A stretch of 64,000 nucleotides of DNA from Bacillota bacterium (GCA_019420525.1 JAHZHA010000023.1:1-64000); one strand, 5' to 3'. Shown: positions 28,180-36,884, counted from the stretch's first letter. Notes: generated by a model not told the origin, from the sequence alone. Program-made: numbers and translations.

Positions 28180-29265
28180 ATGATCGATTACAGCGATATT
28201 TTCAGATCTCAGGCAGAAGCTCTCAATACTTCCGGAATGGAAGGAATTCTGCGGTCGGCCGATATTCCGGCGGAAGTAGCGGAAAATTTCAGCGTGAAGG
28301 AAATCGTCCTCAACATGCTGTCGGATGATGCCGCGGTCAGTCAGGAGCGGGTGCTGGACCTGCTGAAAACGATGTTTTTCGGTGAATTGCGGGATTTGAC
28401 CGGTCTGGCGGCACAGCTCATCTGCATCTGCATTGCCGCCGGGATTCTCAGCAGTTTCGCTTCGGGATTCGGCAGCGGAACTGCATCCGGTATGTCTTCC
28501 GTCATCTGTTCTTTTCTGGCGGCCGGCATCTGTCTGACAGCTTTTTACAATATATATCAGATGAATCTCGATGCGGTTTCGACTATGACAAATCTTATGT
28601 CGGTATCGCTGCCGGTGATCTTTGCCGTGACGGCTGTATCGGGGGGAGCTTCTTCCGCCGCTGTACTCAGTGCCGTGGTGGCTTCCGCTGTGACGGCTTT
28701 TTCCGCCTGGGTACGTTTCGTGCTCATGCCGGTGGTCTTCGTATCCGGAATTTTTTCCGTGGTTAGCAGCGTCGGGAAAAGAAGCTATATCAAAAAGACA
28801 GCGGGTTTTCTGAGGAAAGCGGCCATATTCGGAATGGGACTTGCGATCACACTTTTCACCGGTCTGACGGTGATTCAGGGAATCATGACAAAATCTGCAG
28901 ATGACCTTCTGATGAAGACGGCGAGATATTCTCTCGATAATCTCATACCTCTGGTAGGCGGATTTACGGCGGATTCCCTGGAGATGATTATCGCCTGTAT
29001 CGGGAGCATACGGGGAGGCATCGGTCTGGCCGGCGTGATCATATTAGTGTTGCTGCTGATCGGACCGCTGCTGAAGTGTATCTGTGTCGTCCTCATTTTC
29101 CGGATCGTTTCACTGGTGCTGGAACCTGCCGGAGATGAAGCCGTTTCAGACTGCATGGGAGAACTCGCCTCTTCTGCTGCTGTGATGGGGGCGCTGCTGT
29201 TTCTGTCAAGTGTTATGTTTATCCTGTTCTTCACATGTGTCATGCGGTTCGCGCCGTCCCTGTGA
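28180..29265 (+). CDS. spoIIIAE: Stage III sporulation protein AE
   Basis: Polytopic membrane protein of 361 residues with seven or eight hydrophobic segments and a soluble N-terminal portion. Family-like features include GASSAAVLSA in the middle and the C-terminal segment GIGLAGVIILVLLLIGPLLK. It probably forms part of the basal membrane platform of the SpoIIIA channel. GAGAGG precedes the ATG. Confidence 0.92.
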   Translation: MIDYSDIFRSQAEALNTSGMEGILRSADIPAEVAENFSVKEIVLNMLSDDAAVSQERVLDLLKTMFFGELRDLTGLAAQLICICIAAGILSSFASGFGSGTASGMSSVICSFLAAGICLTAFYNIYQMNLDAVSTMTNLMSVSLPVIFAVTAVSGGASSAAVLSAVVASAVTAFSAWVRFVLMPVVFVSGIFSVVSSVGKRSYIKKTAGFLRKAAIFGMGLAITLFTGLTVIQGIMTKSADDLLMKTARYSLDNLIPLVGGFTADSLEMIIACIGSIRGGIGLAGVIILVLLLIGPLLKCICVVLIFRIVSLVLEPAGDEAVSDCMGELASSAAVMGALLFLSSVMFILFFTCVMRFAPSL

Positions 29266-29317
29266 GGTACAGGAGAAGACAGGGGAAAAGACGGCGAAAA
29301 CGGAAGGAAAGAGAAGT

Positions 29318-29488
29318 ATGAGTCAGTATGTGAAGGAATGGATCATGACAGTCGTCTTTCTGGTGACGGCATCGGCTTTTTTTGAAGGTATTTTTCCGGG
29401 TGAGTCCATAGGAAAATATCTCAGATATATTTTTGCTCTGGTAATTCTGTCGGCAGTTTTGTCTCCTGTCGCCGTTCTTTTCTCCTGA
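29318..29488 (+). CDS. spoIIIAF: Stage III sporulation protein AF, short form
   Basis: Only 56 residues: MSQYVKEWIMTVVF followed by two membrane segments ending VILSAVLSPVAVLFS and a stop. This matches the N-terminal membrane anchor of SpoIIIAF, which in B. subtilis continues into a soluble domain for about 200 residues in total. The next 60 bases before spoIIIAG encode no remnant of that domain, so this looks like a natural short form rather than a recent frameshift. The ATG at 29318 was chosen over an upstream frame start because of the GGAAAGAGAAG ribosome-site region and the family start. Confidence 0.82.
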   Translation: MSQYVKEWIMTVVFLVTASAFFEGIFPGESIGKYLRYIFALVILSAVLSPVAVLFS

Positions 29489-29550
29489 TCTGATATTTCG
29501 GGTCATGAGGGGGGAACGGTGCGAATATATTATGAGGAAAGGATATTACG

Positions 29551-29991
29551 ATGAAAAAATTTGCTGAAGGCGGTGAGAAAAAAAAGAAGATGCTGTCAGC
29601 CGCTGCGGCCGTGCTGCTCCTCATGCTGATCTCTTTGCTGTTTCTCAATTCCATGGTGTCCGGCAGAGATGGACGGACCAGCCTGATGACAGAAGAGGAT
29701 CAGGTGTCGTATGAGGATGAGGCGAAGACAGCGGAAGAGATACGACTGGAGAATATTCTGGAATGCATTTCCGGCGTGGGAAAAGTCAGCGTGATGATAC
29801 GCAGCAGCGGAAGCGAATCGGCTTCTGTTTTTCTCTCGGATGAAGAGAAGGAAAAAGAAGGCGATGTGAAAGGTGTGATCGTCGCCGCAGAGGGAGCGGA
29901 TAATCCGGTGGTTCAGGCAAAGATTACGGAAGCCGTGGCCACTGTATGTGACATACCGTATTCTGGAGTCGCGGTTTATCCGATGTCCTGA
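29551..29991 (+). CDS. spoIIIAG: Stage III sporulation protein AG
   Basis: Single-pass protein (146 residues) with a membrane segment at about 14-34 and an extracellular ring-building domain. ENILECISGVGKVSVMI and the C-terminal VCDIPYSGVAVYPMS are family-like. The ring of SpoIIIAG subunits spans the space between mother-cell and forespore membranes. The protein is shorter than B. subtilis SpoIIIAG (229 residues) but similar to clostridial forms. Confidence 0.91.
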   Translation: MKKFAEGGEKKKKMLSAAAAVLLLMLISLLFLNSMVSGRDGRTSLMTEEDQVSYEDEAKTAEEIRLENILECISGVGKVSVMIRSSGSESASVFLSDEEKEKEGDVKGVIVAAEGADNPVVQAKITEAVATVCDIPYSGVAVYPMS

Positions 29992-30046
29992 TCCGGAAAG
30001 CGGATAGGAACGGGACGATAAGATCAGTCAGGAGGAGGAATCGTCT

Positions 30047-30745
30047 GTGAAAAAGATGTTTGATAAGGAAAAGCTGAAATCCCGCAACGGGATCATTTTT
30101 GTCTGCGTCGTGGCTCTTGTGTGCTGCATCGGGGTGGTAAACGGAAAGCTCAGCGAAAAAGGAGCTCTCGGAGTGTCCGCTGGATATGAGGAATATGAGA
30201 ATGAGGAAATGGCAGCTCACAGCGGAGATGTACTGGTGGACAGTCTCAGTCTCAGCTCTGCAGAAGGAAGCTCGGCTGACGCGGAGAAAGAAGGAAGTGA
30301 AGAGAGCGCAGCGGGAGAGAACTCTGAAATGCCGGCAGGAGAAAAGACGGAAACGGTAACGTCGGATGACGCATCTTCCGCGGAAGGTTCCGATGCATTT
30401 TTTAAAGAAGCCAGAGAGACATTGGCCTATGATAGAAATGAAATGATTTCCGTTCTTACGGATACGATAGACAATGCGGAAGAGGGATCAGAGAAAAACA
30501 GTGCAAAAGAGCAGAAAGAAAAGATTATGCAATACATGGAGATGGAAAAATCACTGGAAAATCTCATACGCAGCAAAGGTTACAGCGATGCTTTCGTTAT
30601 CATCACCGACAAATCTGTCAATGTGACAGTTCAGGCTGACAGCCTGGATGATCAGGATGCCGCACGGATTCTCGATGTCGTCATGCGCGAGACCGGAAGA
30701 AATGCCGACGGTGTCGTAATCCAGGCGAAGAGCGCTGCGGCATGA
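30047..30745 (+). CDS. spoIIIAH: Stage III sporulation protein AH
   Basis: Mother-cell partner of SpoIIQ in the engulfment channel (232 residues). There is one membrane segment near residues 15-33, a long acidic, serine-rich linker (about 60-115), and a C-terminal YscJ/FliF-like domain with SKGYSDAFVIITDKSVNVTV and VVMRETGRNADGVVIQ. It starts at GTG with GGAGGAGG upstream. It is the last gene of the spoIIIA operon. Confidence 0.93.
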   Translation: MKKMFDKEKLKSRNGIIFVCVVALVCCIGVVNGKLSEKGALGVSAGYEEYENEEMAAHSGDVLVDSLSLSSAEGSSADAEKEGSEESAAGENSEMPAGEKTETVTSDDASSAEGSDAFFKEARETLAYDRNEMISVLTDTIDNAEEGSEKNSAKEQKEKIMQYMEMEKSLENLIRSKGYSDAFVIITDKSVNVTVQADSLDDQDAARILDVVMRETGRNADGVVIQAKSAAA

Positions 30746-30884
30746 CCGTGAGGAAATTTGCAGCGTTGTAAAAAAGCATCCGATCTGTTATCATATATCA
30801 CAGAAAAAGTCATGCGGAGCACTGGCGGAAGCTGCGGAAAAGACGGCAGAATGCAGAACGGCTCTGCGGAAAGGAGACGCGGCT

Positions 30885-31238
30885 GTGAGTGAAGATCTGG
30901 GAAGTATCCGGATAACAGATAAGGTGATTGCTGTCTGCGCGGCAAAGGCTGCTCTGGAGACAAACGGGGTGTACGGACTCGTTTCGGACTTTTCCGATAC
31001 GATACAGAAAAATATTCTCGGAAAGACTTCCGAGTCGCGGGGAGTGAAAATCAGCCAGAACAGCGGCGAGATCGTCATCGACCTCCACATTACCGTGGAA
31101 TACGGCGTGAAGATCCCGTCGGTGGCATGGAATATTCAGGAGCGGGTAAAACGCGAGGTTGAAGAACTCACCGGCATGACGGTGACATTTGTCAATATTC
31201 ACGTTCAGGCGATTCACTTTGAAGAGAGCAGAGAATAG
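30885..31238 (+). CDS. Asp23/Gls24 family envelope-stress protein
   Basis: Protein of 117 residues matching the Asp23/Gls24 (YqhY) family, with ITDKVIAVCAAKAALETNGVYG and the C-terminal VNIHVQAIHFEE. In B. subtilis the yqhY gene sits with accBC and nusB and is linked to control of acetyl-CoA carboxylase; here it lies between spoIIIAH and nusB. It starts at GTG with AAAGGAG upstream. Confidence 0.9.
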   Translation: MSEDLGSIRITDKVIAVCAAKAALETNGVYGLVSDFSDTIQKNILGKTSESRGVKISQNSGEIVIDLHITVEYGVKIPSVAWNIQERVKREVEELTGMTVTFVNIHVQAIHFEESRE

Positions 31239-31356
31239 CGCAGGATGCCGGTATCCGGATGGAAAAGAAGACGGGCGTTTTCTCAGCAGGAAGGAAACAG
31301 CGAAACAGAAACGGCAGCAGAAAAATACAGATATCGACGGAGGATTTACAGGATTT

Positions 31357-31800
31357 ATGGCACGGACGAATGAACGGGAAAATCTGATGAAAATGATCTA
31401 TCAGATGGGGATACAGAACGATTTCAGCAGCGAAGAATACGAGAGATTTACGGCACTGCAGGCGGGACAGGGAATGACGGAATATTTTCTGAACGGTTAC
31501 CGGGCGGCGGCGGAAAATCTGGAAAAGATCGATGCGACCATCGACAGATACAGCGTAAGATGGAAAACCTCCCGCCTGCCGAAAGTAGACCTCGCGATTC
31601 TGCGGCTGGCGCTGGCAGAGATTTTTTATCTGGATGACATTCCTTTCTCCGTGACGATCAACGAAGCCGTGGAGCTTGCGAAAAAATACAGCACCGAAAA
31701 TTCATCGAGATTTATCAACGGTGTGCTGGGAAGCGCCGTGCGTGACCTCGGAGAAGAGAAAAGCCGGGGCAAGGTGCCGGAAGGCGGAGAAAATGAGTGA
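31357..31800 (+). CDS. nusB: Transcription antitermination factor NusB
   Basis: All-helical RNA-binding factor for rRNA antitermination (147 residues). Family signs are the start MARTNERENLMKMIYQM, the block LPKVDLAILRLALAEIFYLDDIP and NEAVELAKKYSTENSSRFINGVLG. The ATG at 31357 was chosen because it gives the family start; the frame stays open upstream through the end of the preceding gene, without family sequence. The stop overlaps the start of the next gene. Confidence 0.94.
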   Translation: MARTNERENLMKMIYQMGIQNDFSSEEYERFTALQAGQGMTEYFLNGYRAAAENLEKIDATIDRYSVRWKTSRLPKVDLAILRLALAEIFYLDDIPFSVTINEAVELAKKYSTENSSRFINGVLGSAVRDLGEEKSRGKVPEGGENE

Positions 31801-32884
31801 TAGAAAAGAGAGAAAGACGGCCGGCAGAGTGCTGGCATTCGATACGAGCAATTATACGACATCGGTGGCAGTGGCAGATCTTTCGGGAAATATCCTGGCG
31901 GACTGCCGGAAGCTGCTGACAGTGAAAGAAGGAGAAAGAGGGCTGCGCCAGTCGCACGCCCTTTTTCAGCATGTGAAAAATCTGCCGGAGCTGCTTCGCC
32001 AGGCTGCAGAACAGGCGGAGTGTCGACCGGAGGATATTTGCGCCGTAGCGGTCAGCAGCCGCCCACGTCCGGTGGAGGGATCGTATATGCCGGTCTTTCT
32101 GGCGGGAGTCAGCACGGCGGAGAGTATCGCGTCGGTGCTGGGCGTTGCCGTCTACCGGTATTCACACCAGGAGGGTCATATCGCCGCTGCGGCCGGCGTT
32201 TCCGATGAAAGTGTGAGAAGCGTATCGTTTCATATGTCCGGAGGAACGGGGGAGATACTCGATACACGAGGCTGCCGTCCGGTGGCTGTCATCGGGGGAA
32301 TCCGCGGCCTGTCGTTCGGACAGCTTATCGACCGGACAGGCGTGGCTCTCGGCTTCGGTTTTCCGGCCGGAACCGCTCTGGACGAGATCGCCTGTCGTGC
32401 CGTTTCGGAAAAGAGACTGTCATATTCCTCCAGAGGAAACACGAAGATCGAAAATCCTGTGACAAAGTCTGTCCATACGGAAGGGGCATACGTGGACCTG
32501 TCGGGGATCGAGACGCAGCTCCTCAGAGAAATCGAAAGATGGAAAATGACGGAAGATCAGAAGAGAGGCGGAGAAAATAAAATCTGCCGGACGGAGTCGG
32601 CAGCGGAAGAAAAAATCGTCACGGAACTGTTCTGCCGGATTGCAGATGCTCTCGTGAAGATGTCGGTCCATGCGCTGCAGATGACAGGCACAGATCTCAT
32701 TCTGTTTGTGGGTGGCGTTTCGGCCAGTCGTTTTCTCAGAGAAGAACTGACCAGGAGACTGGCGTCCAGAGGATTTCGTGCGGTATTCGGAGATCCCCGG
32801 ATGAGTCCGGATAACGCCTGCGGCATCGCCCGGCTGGGAGCCGCAGAGTATCTCCGCAGCAGTGCCGGGCGTTTGCCGAAGTAG
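31793..32884 (+). CDS. Kae1/TsaD-like domain protein
   Basis: ASKHA-fold protein resembling TsaD (Kae1), the enzyme of tRNA t6A synthesis. VLAFDTSNYTTSVAVAD is the phosphate-binding strand, HQEGH at about residue 124 matches the HxxxH metal motif, and DLILFVGGVSASRFLREEL is the C-terminal nucleotide site. It differs from canonical TsaD (AVSSRPRPVEGSYMPVFLAG rather than the usual block) and has an insert around 240-275. I call it a paralogue of unknown function, of the type found beside nusB in Clostridia. The ATG overlaps the nusB end (363 residues). Confidence 0.78.
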   Translation: MSDRKERKTAGRVLAFDTSNYTTSVAVADLSGNILADCRKLLTVKEGERGLRQSHALFQHVKNLPELLRQAAEQAECRPEDICAVAVSSRPRPVEGSYMPVFLAGVSTAESIASVLGVAVYRYSHQEGHIAAAAGVSDESVRSVSFHMSGGTGEILDTRGCRPVAVIGGIRGLSFGQLIDRTGVALGFGFPAGTALDEIACRAVSEKRLSYSSRGNTKIENPVTKSVHTEGAYVDLSGIETQLLREIERWKMTEDQKRGGENKICRTESAAEEKIVTELFCRIADALVKMSVHALQMTGTDLILFVGGVSASRFLREELTRRLASRGFRAVFGDPRMSPDNACGIARLGAAEYLRSSAGRLPK

Positions 32885-32926
32885 TATATTTTTTACGTTG
32901 TATCGTTATTTTCTTTGATTTTTGTT

Positions 32927-34225
32927 CTATTCTTCTACGCGGATGACACTTCCCAGAGAGGAAAGGTAAGAATGTGTACAGAGTTCTTCGAGAGCGGCAT
33001 CCAGTACGTTTCTCTCGGCTTCGTGGAGAATGAATACGAGAGGAACTGTATCTTCCGAGTGAATTCTGTTCGATACCGGACGCTGCATCATGGAAGCGAT
33101 GCCGATACCGTATTTTCCGAAAGTGGAGGATATGCTTCCCAGAACGCCCGGACGGTCCTCCACGATGAGTTTCAGGTAATATTTGTTCTTCCCCTCTCCT
33201 CCGTAGACGACATCGTCACACGTTTTGAGAACCGGGACGGAGTCGAAAGCGCATCCTTTGTCGATGGCTCTGGCGATTTCGATAATATCGCCAAGTACGG
33301 CGCTTCCGGTAGGAAGAGGACCGGCTCCTTTGCCGTAAAACATCAGGTCGTCCACTGCATTGCCTTTGACGAAGAGTGCGTTGAATTCATTGCTGACAGA
33401 AGCGAGCGGGTGGTCGAATGGCACAAGCGACGGCTGAACATGACATTCCACCGTATTTCCGGATTTCTTTGCGGTGGCCAGAAGTTTGATCTTATAGCCG
33501 AACTGGGTGGCAAAATTGATGTCGTCTTTTGTGATGGACGTGATGCCCTGCGTCGGAATATCTTCCGGAGCGATGCGGATGCCGAAAATGATGGACATGA
33601 GGATTGACAGCTTGTTTGCCACATCGGTGCCTTCCACGTCGCCGGACGGATCGCGCTCCGCAAAGCCTTTTTCCTGCGCGTCTTTCAGCACATCTTCGTA
33701 ATCGAGTCCGTATTCTGTCATCTGCGTCAGAATATAATTTGTCGTCCCGTTGACGATGCCGAGTATTTCGTCGAAGTCATTGGAAAGAAGCGCCGTGGTA
33801 AGTGCGTTGAGAATAGGAATTCCGCCGCCTACGCTGGCTTCAAAGCGGAGCATGACGCCGTTTTCGAGAGCCAGCTTTTGGAGCATGTCGCCTTTGGCTG
33901 CGATGGCTGCTTTGTTCGCCGTGACGACGTGTTTGCCGTTTTTCAGGGCTCTCGCCATATATTCCGAAGCCGGTTCGATGCCGCCGATGAGTTCCACGAC
34001 GATGTCGATTTCGGGATTGTCCAGAATGTCAGAAGGATCCTGAGTCCAGACACCTTCCGCTACCGTGATGCCTCTGTCTTTTTCCGGGCTTCTGTTGAGA
34101 ATTTTTATGATATCTATAGATACGCCGGTGGACTGCTGAATCCTGTGAAAGTTCATCTCCAGCGCCTTGTACGTACCGACGGCCACATTCCCAATGCCGA
34201 GAATGCCGACTTTGATATGCTTCAT
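32927..34225 (-). CDS. hom: Homoserine dehydrogenase
   Basis: NAD(P)-dependent enzyme of threonine and methionine synthesis (432 residues). The Rossmann motif GILGIGNVAVGTYKAL is at residues 8-23, the catalytic region contains GFAERDPSGDVEGTDVANKL, and a C-terminal ACT domain (from about residue 350) suggests feedback control by threonine. CGGAGG precedes the ATG. It lies convergent with the Kae1-like gene and divergent from the interrupted deacetylase. Its product feeds threonine, the substrate of the element-borne IlvA nearby. Confidence 0.95.
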   Translation of the reverse strand: MKHIKVGILGIGNVAVGTYKALEMNFHRIQQSTGVSIDIIKILNRSPEKDRGITVAEGVWTQDPSDILDNPEIDIVVELIGGIEPASEYMARALKNGKHVVTANKAAIAAKGDMLQKLALENGVMLRFEASVGGGIPILNALTTALLSNDFDEILGIVNGTTNYILTQMTEYGLDYEDVLKDAQEKGFAERDPSGDVEGTDVANKLSILMSIIFGIRIAPEDIPTQGITSITKDDINFATQFGYKIKLLATAKKSGNTVECHVQPSLVPFDHPLASVSNEFNALFVKGNAVDDLMFYGKGAGPLPTGSAVLGDIIEIARAIDKGCAFDSVPVLKTCDDVVYGGEGKNKYYLKLIVEDRPGVLGSISSTFGKYGIGIASMMQRPVSNRIHSEDTVPLVFILHEAERNVLDAALEELCTHSYLSSLGSVIRVEE

Positions 34226-34490
34226 TGTTGTCCTCCGTTAAACTGTGTTATATTTTAAGATTCTGCCGGTTTCTGTAAAAGAAAATCGTATAAAGAATAC
34301 AGAATTCGCTAAAGAAACAGATACCCGAAACGGAAATCGTACCCTGGAATCCGGTGGCAGAATCGTACGGTATGAATAAAATAATGAATATTATAATATA
34401 TTTTTAATGCATTGTCTAATGATTTGCGCCTGTCATATTGTTTCTTTAACGGCGTTTCCACGCCGGCGAGCAGAAGATTGGAGGATAAAA

Positions 34491-35012
34491 ATGACAGAAG
34501 ATATGCCGGGAGGACGGCGTAAACTCAGAAAAATATTCATGTTTGTGATGGCGGCGGCGTTGGGTGTAGCTGTCGCCGTCTGCAGCGTATCTTTCGGACA
34601 GGAACGGCGGGTTCCCGTCTACGGTGTGGATACCGATAAAAAACAGGTAGCCATCAGCTTTGATGCAGCCTGGGGAGACGAATTCACGGAGGGAATTCTG
34701 GATATTCTCGATACGTATGATGTCAAAGCTACATTTTTTCTCGTGAATTTCTGGTCGGAAAAATATCCGGATGATGTAAAAATGATCGCGGAAAGGGGCC
34801 ACGATATCGGCAACCACTCTACGACACATCCGGATATGGCAGGACTCAGCGAGGAGGAAATCATCCGTGAACTCGACACCTCAGCCGATACTATCGAATC
34901 TCTGACGGGAAAGCGTCCGACTCTCTTCCGGCCGCCTTACGGTTCTTATTCCAACCGTCTCATCGATACCGCAGAGTCTTTGGGATACCAGACCATCCAG
35001 TGGTCCGTTGAT
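34491..35012 (+). CDS. Sporulation polysaccharide deacetylase, 5' part (interrupted gene)
   Basis: Encodes residues 1-174 of a PdaB-like deacetylase. There is a basic N-terminus, one membrane segment (about 16-36), then NodB motifs: SFDAAWGDE (motif 1, metal Asp), HDIGNHSTTH (motif 2, metal His pair) and RPPYGSY (motif 3). The family sequence ends at WSVD. The frame runs on into foreign sequence (ACGRLENTE...) to a stop at 35057. The missing motifs 4 and 5 are at 38705-39013 in the same frame. The ATG at 34491 follows GGAGGA; an upstream in-frame ATG at 34407 lacks a ribosome site. No confident promoter was found in 34258-34490, although the region is AT-rich and has TATAAT near 34392. Confidence 0.93.
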
Positions 35013-35033
35013 GCGTGCGGCCGGCTGGAAAAC
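34997..35033. other. attL of the intervening element
   Basis: Host half-site with ccagtggtccgt, core TGAT (35009-35012), then the element arm beginning gcgtgcggccgg. The host arm and its counterpart at the right end share outer CCAGT in inverted orientation, as expected for a weakly palindromic attB. Confidence 0.85.
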
Positions 35034-35042
35034 ACAGAGTGT

Positions 35043-36503
35043 TCAGTCTTCCGGTGACAGTTCGGGTTTCCAATGGATTTCCAGGCTTCTGCCTCTGATT
35101 TCGATGCGGTCGATCAGAAGAGTGGCAGCTTCTTTTTTTTCGGTATCGGTCAGAGCGGAAAGCCGCTGCAGGCTGGCGGAAAAATCTGCGGGAAAGCGGG
35201 AGCAGCGGGCCAAAATCTCTTTTTCTTTTTCCAATTGTGCGAGCCGGAGATTTATGTACTTCATCGATGTTTCACCGGCTGAAGCACAGCAGCTCATCAG
35301 ATTTTCGATTTCTCTTCCAATTTCTCCGAGGCGGCGCTGTCCGTCTGTGAGGATTCCGGCTGCGTTCCGGACGATTGCCGATATCTCGCGAAGAACGGCT
35401 TTTTCAGCTTCTTCCGGACGGAGTGCCATGGAGCGGACGCTGCAGATGTGGAGGTTGTATCGCCCGCTGCAGCAGAGGTACCGGTGATTTCCCGCACGTT
35501 TGACGCTGACTGCATAGCCGCAGACGCCGCATTTCAGAAGGCCGGACAGAAAGGAAGCGCTGCCTGGCCGCGAGGAACAGACGGAAGACGTCTCTGCCAG
35601 TTTTTTCTGACAGCGCAGCCAGACGCCGGAATCCACAATGCCGCTGAAATTCGTCAGAGAGAGCGTCTGGCGGGATGGAGGGTTCTGCCCTCCCTTTCCG
35701 GAACTCCTGCGTCCTGTGAGGAGCGCGGAAAATGTTCCGTCGTATTCCGATTCGTCGTTGACAATCGTCCCGATTCCCAGGGAGATATAATAGCTGAGAA
35801 TGAGGCGGTCGGCTGTCACGTAGACGGGGGAGCGAAGTATACGGGAGACCGACTTGCTGTCCCAGCCGGCTGACCGGACTGCTGACGTCCGACCGGAAGA
35901 TGTGAGCTCCCTGGCGATGGCCGTCAGACTTTTTCCGGTGTCGGCGTAATCGAAAAATATCTTTGCGGCAGCGGAGGCGTTTTCATCGGGCTCCAGAGAA
36001 GGTATGCTGTGTCCTCCGGAGCGGATTCTGGCACAGCGGAATCCGAAGGGGGCGCGGCCTCCCGGCCAGGCTCCGGAGCGCACGCGGGCATAATAGTTGT
36101 CAGTGATACGTTCGGCGATCGTCTCCCTCTCCAACTGTGCGAAGGTCATGATGATATATACCATGGCTTTTCCGATAGGTGTCGAGGTGTCGAACTGCTC
36201 ACTTATGGAAGAAAATTCCACTCCGTGTTGCTCGAAGATCTGCCACATAGCGCTGAAATCGCTGACAGAGCGGCTCAGACGGTCGAGACGGTAGACGATG
36301 ACCCGACGGATTTTTCCGGCGTTCAGATCGTGTATCATCCGGAGATATCCGGGACGTTTCAGATTTTTTCCGCTGAATCCCCGGTCTATATAGACGGCTG
36401 TCTCCTCGTCGTCACGGCACCGGCTTCGGCACATTCTGATCTGGGTTTCCACAGAAATGGAATCTTTTTTCTCCACGGACTGTCTGGCGTAGATGGCTGT
36501 CAA
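35043..36503 (-). CDS. Large serine recombinase (SpoIVCA-like)
   Basis: Site-specific recombinase of 486 residues, about the size of SpoIVCA. The catalytic resolvase domain occupies residues 1-145, with YARQS (nucleophile Ser9), YRLDRLSRSVSDF and AQLERETIAERI. A recombinase domain with GGRAPFGFR follows, then a zinc ribbon (LLKCGVCGYAV ... YLCCSG ... HICS, about 315-345), a coiled coil (about 365-420) and a basic C-terminal segment. It starts at TTG (36503) with AGGAGG seven bases upstream, overlapping the stop of the 72-codon ORF (TTGA). It lies next to attL and reads toward it. Predicted to excise the element by joining the two TGAT cores. Confidence 0.95.
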   Translation of the reverse strand: MTAIYARQSVEKKDSISVETQIRMCRSRCRDDEETAVYIDRGFSGKNLKRPGYLRMIHDLNAGKIRRVIVYRLDRLSRSVSDFSAMWQIFEQHGVEFSSISEQFDTSTPIGKAMVYIIMTFAQLERETIAERITDNYYARVRSGAWPGGRAPFGFRCARIRSGGHSIPSLEPDENASAAAKIFFDYADTGKSLTAIARELTSSGRTSAVRSAGWDSKSVSRILRSPVYVTADRLILSYYISLGIGTIVNDESEYDGTFSALLTGRRSSGKGGQNPPSRQTLSLTNFSGIVDSGVWLRCQKKLAETSSVCSSRPGSASFLSGLLKCGVCGYAVSVKRAGNHRYLCCSGRYNLHICSVRSMALRPEEAEKAVLREISAIVRNAAGILTDGQRRLGEIGREIENLMSCCASAGETSMKYINLRLAQLEKEKEILARCSRFPADFSASLQRLSALTDTEKKEAATLLIDRIEIRGRSLEIHWKPELSPED

Positions 36504-36718
36504 ATCCGTCTCCTCCTGTCTTTATCCGAGAGGAGCGGGGACAGGCGAAGGACGATCTCCTCCGCGGCGGCGGGAGTCAATCGGTGCGGATCGGCTCCGC
36601 TGTGGACGACGGTGCAGACGTCTTCCTGTTCCGGAGTACTGCGCTCCTGCCGCAGGCCGTCGCCGTTTTTTTCCGGGGAAATACGGTCCGGGTGTTTTTC
36701 TCTGTTCTGACGTTTCAT
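36500..36718 (-). CDS. Small basic protein coupled to the recombinase, candidate directionality factor
   Basis: Unrecognised 72-residue protein with a charged, basic N-terminal half and C-terminal segment LTPAAAEEIVLRLSPLL followed by SDKDRRRRI. AGAGGGAAGAG precedes the ATG, and its TGA overlaps the TTG of the recombinase, so translation is probably coupled. It is the first gene after the sigma-E-like promoter. Elements of this class may need a small recombination directionality factor (for example CD1234 in C. difficile skin), and this is the only candidate in the element. That role is inference; no family was recognised. Confidence 0.6.
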   Translation of the reverse strand: MKRQNREKHPDRISPEKNGDGLRQERSTPEQEDVCTVVHSGADPHRLTPAAAEEIVLRLSPLLSDKDRRRRI

Positions 36719-36804
36719 CTCTTCCCTCTTTCTCTTTTCTTTTGTAAATACCGCTCATCGGGCAGGCAGTGCCGGATGAACCTGTATGAGAATGTGTTTT
36801 TTTA

Positions 36805-36833
36805 ATTGTACGGGAATTTAAAAGCAAATATGC
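36805..36833 (-). promoter_or_regulatory. Sigma-E-type promoter of the recombinase operon
   Basis: On the minus strand GCATATT (36833-36827) is followed after 14 bp by CGTACAAT (36812-36805). The B. subtilis mother-cell sigma-E consensus is KMATATT, about 14 bp, CATACAHT: the -35 matches at 7 of 7 and the -10 at 7 of 8. Transcription would begin near 36798, about 80 bases before the 72-codon ORF. This would limit recombinase synthesis to the mother cell during sporulation. Confidence 0.72.
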
Positions 36834-36842
36834 CGGTTTCTG

Positions 36843-36851
36843 TGGTATTAT
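36843..36851 (+). promoter_or_regulatory. Extended -10 promoter for ilvA
   Basis: TGGTATTAT fits an extended -10 element (TGnTATAAT) 34 bases before the ilvA ATG; no -35 is evident. It is divergent from the recombinase promoter and only about ten bases from its -35 region, so the two may interfere. Confidence 0.55.
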
Positions 36852-36884
36852 AGCTGAGAAAACATTATTTAGGGAGGCCAGAAG

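Noticed and set aside
34432..34438. Sigma-E -35-like TCATATT upstream of the deacetylase
   Set aside because: No -10 element resembling CATACAAT at 13-15 bases downstream. The deacetylase promoter remains unidentified.
36522..36827. 101-codon minus-strand ORF upstream of the recombinase
   Set aside because: It begins upstream of the predicted transcription start, has low-complexity basic sequence and overlaps the 72-codon ORF, which has a ribosome site and coupled stop.
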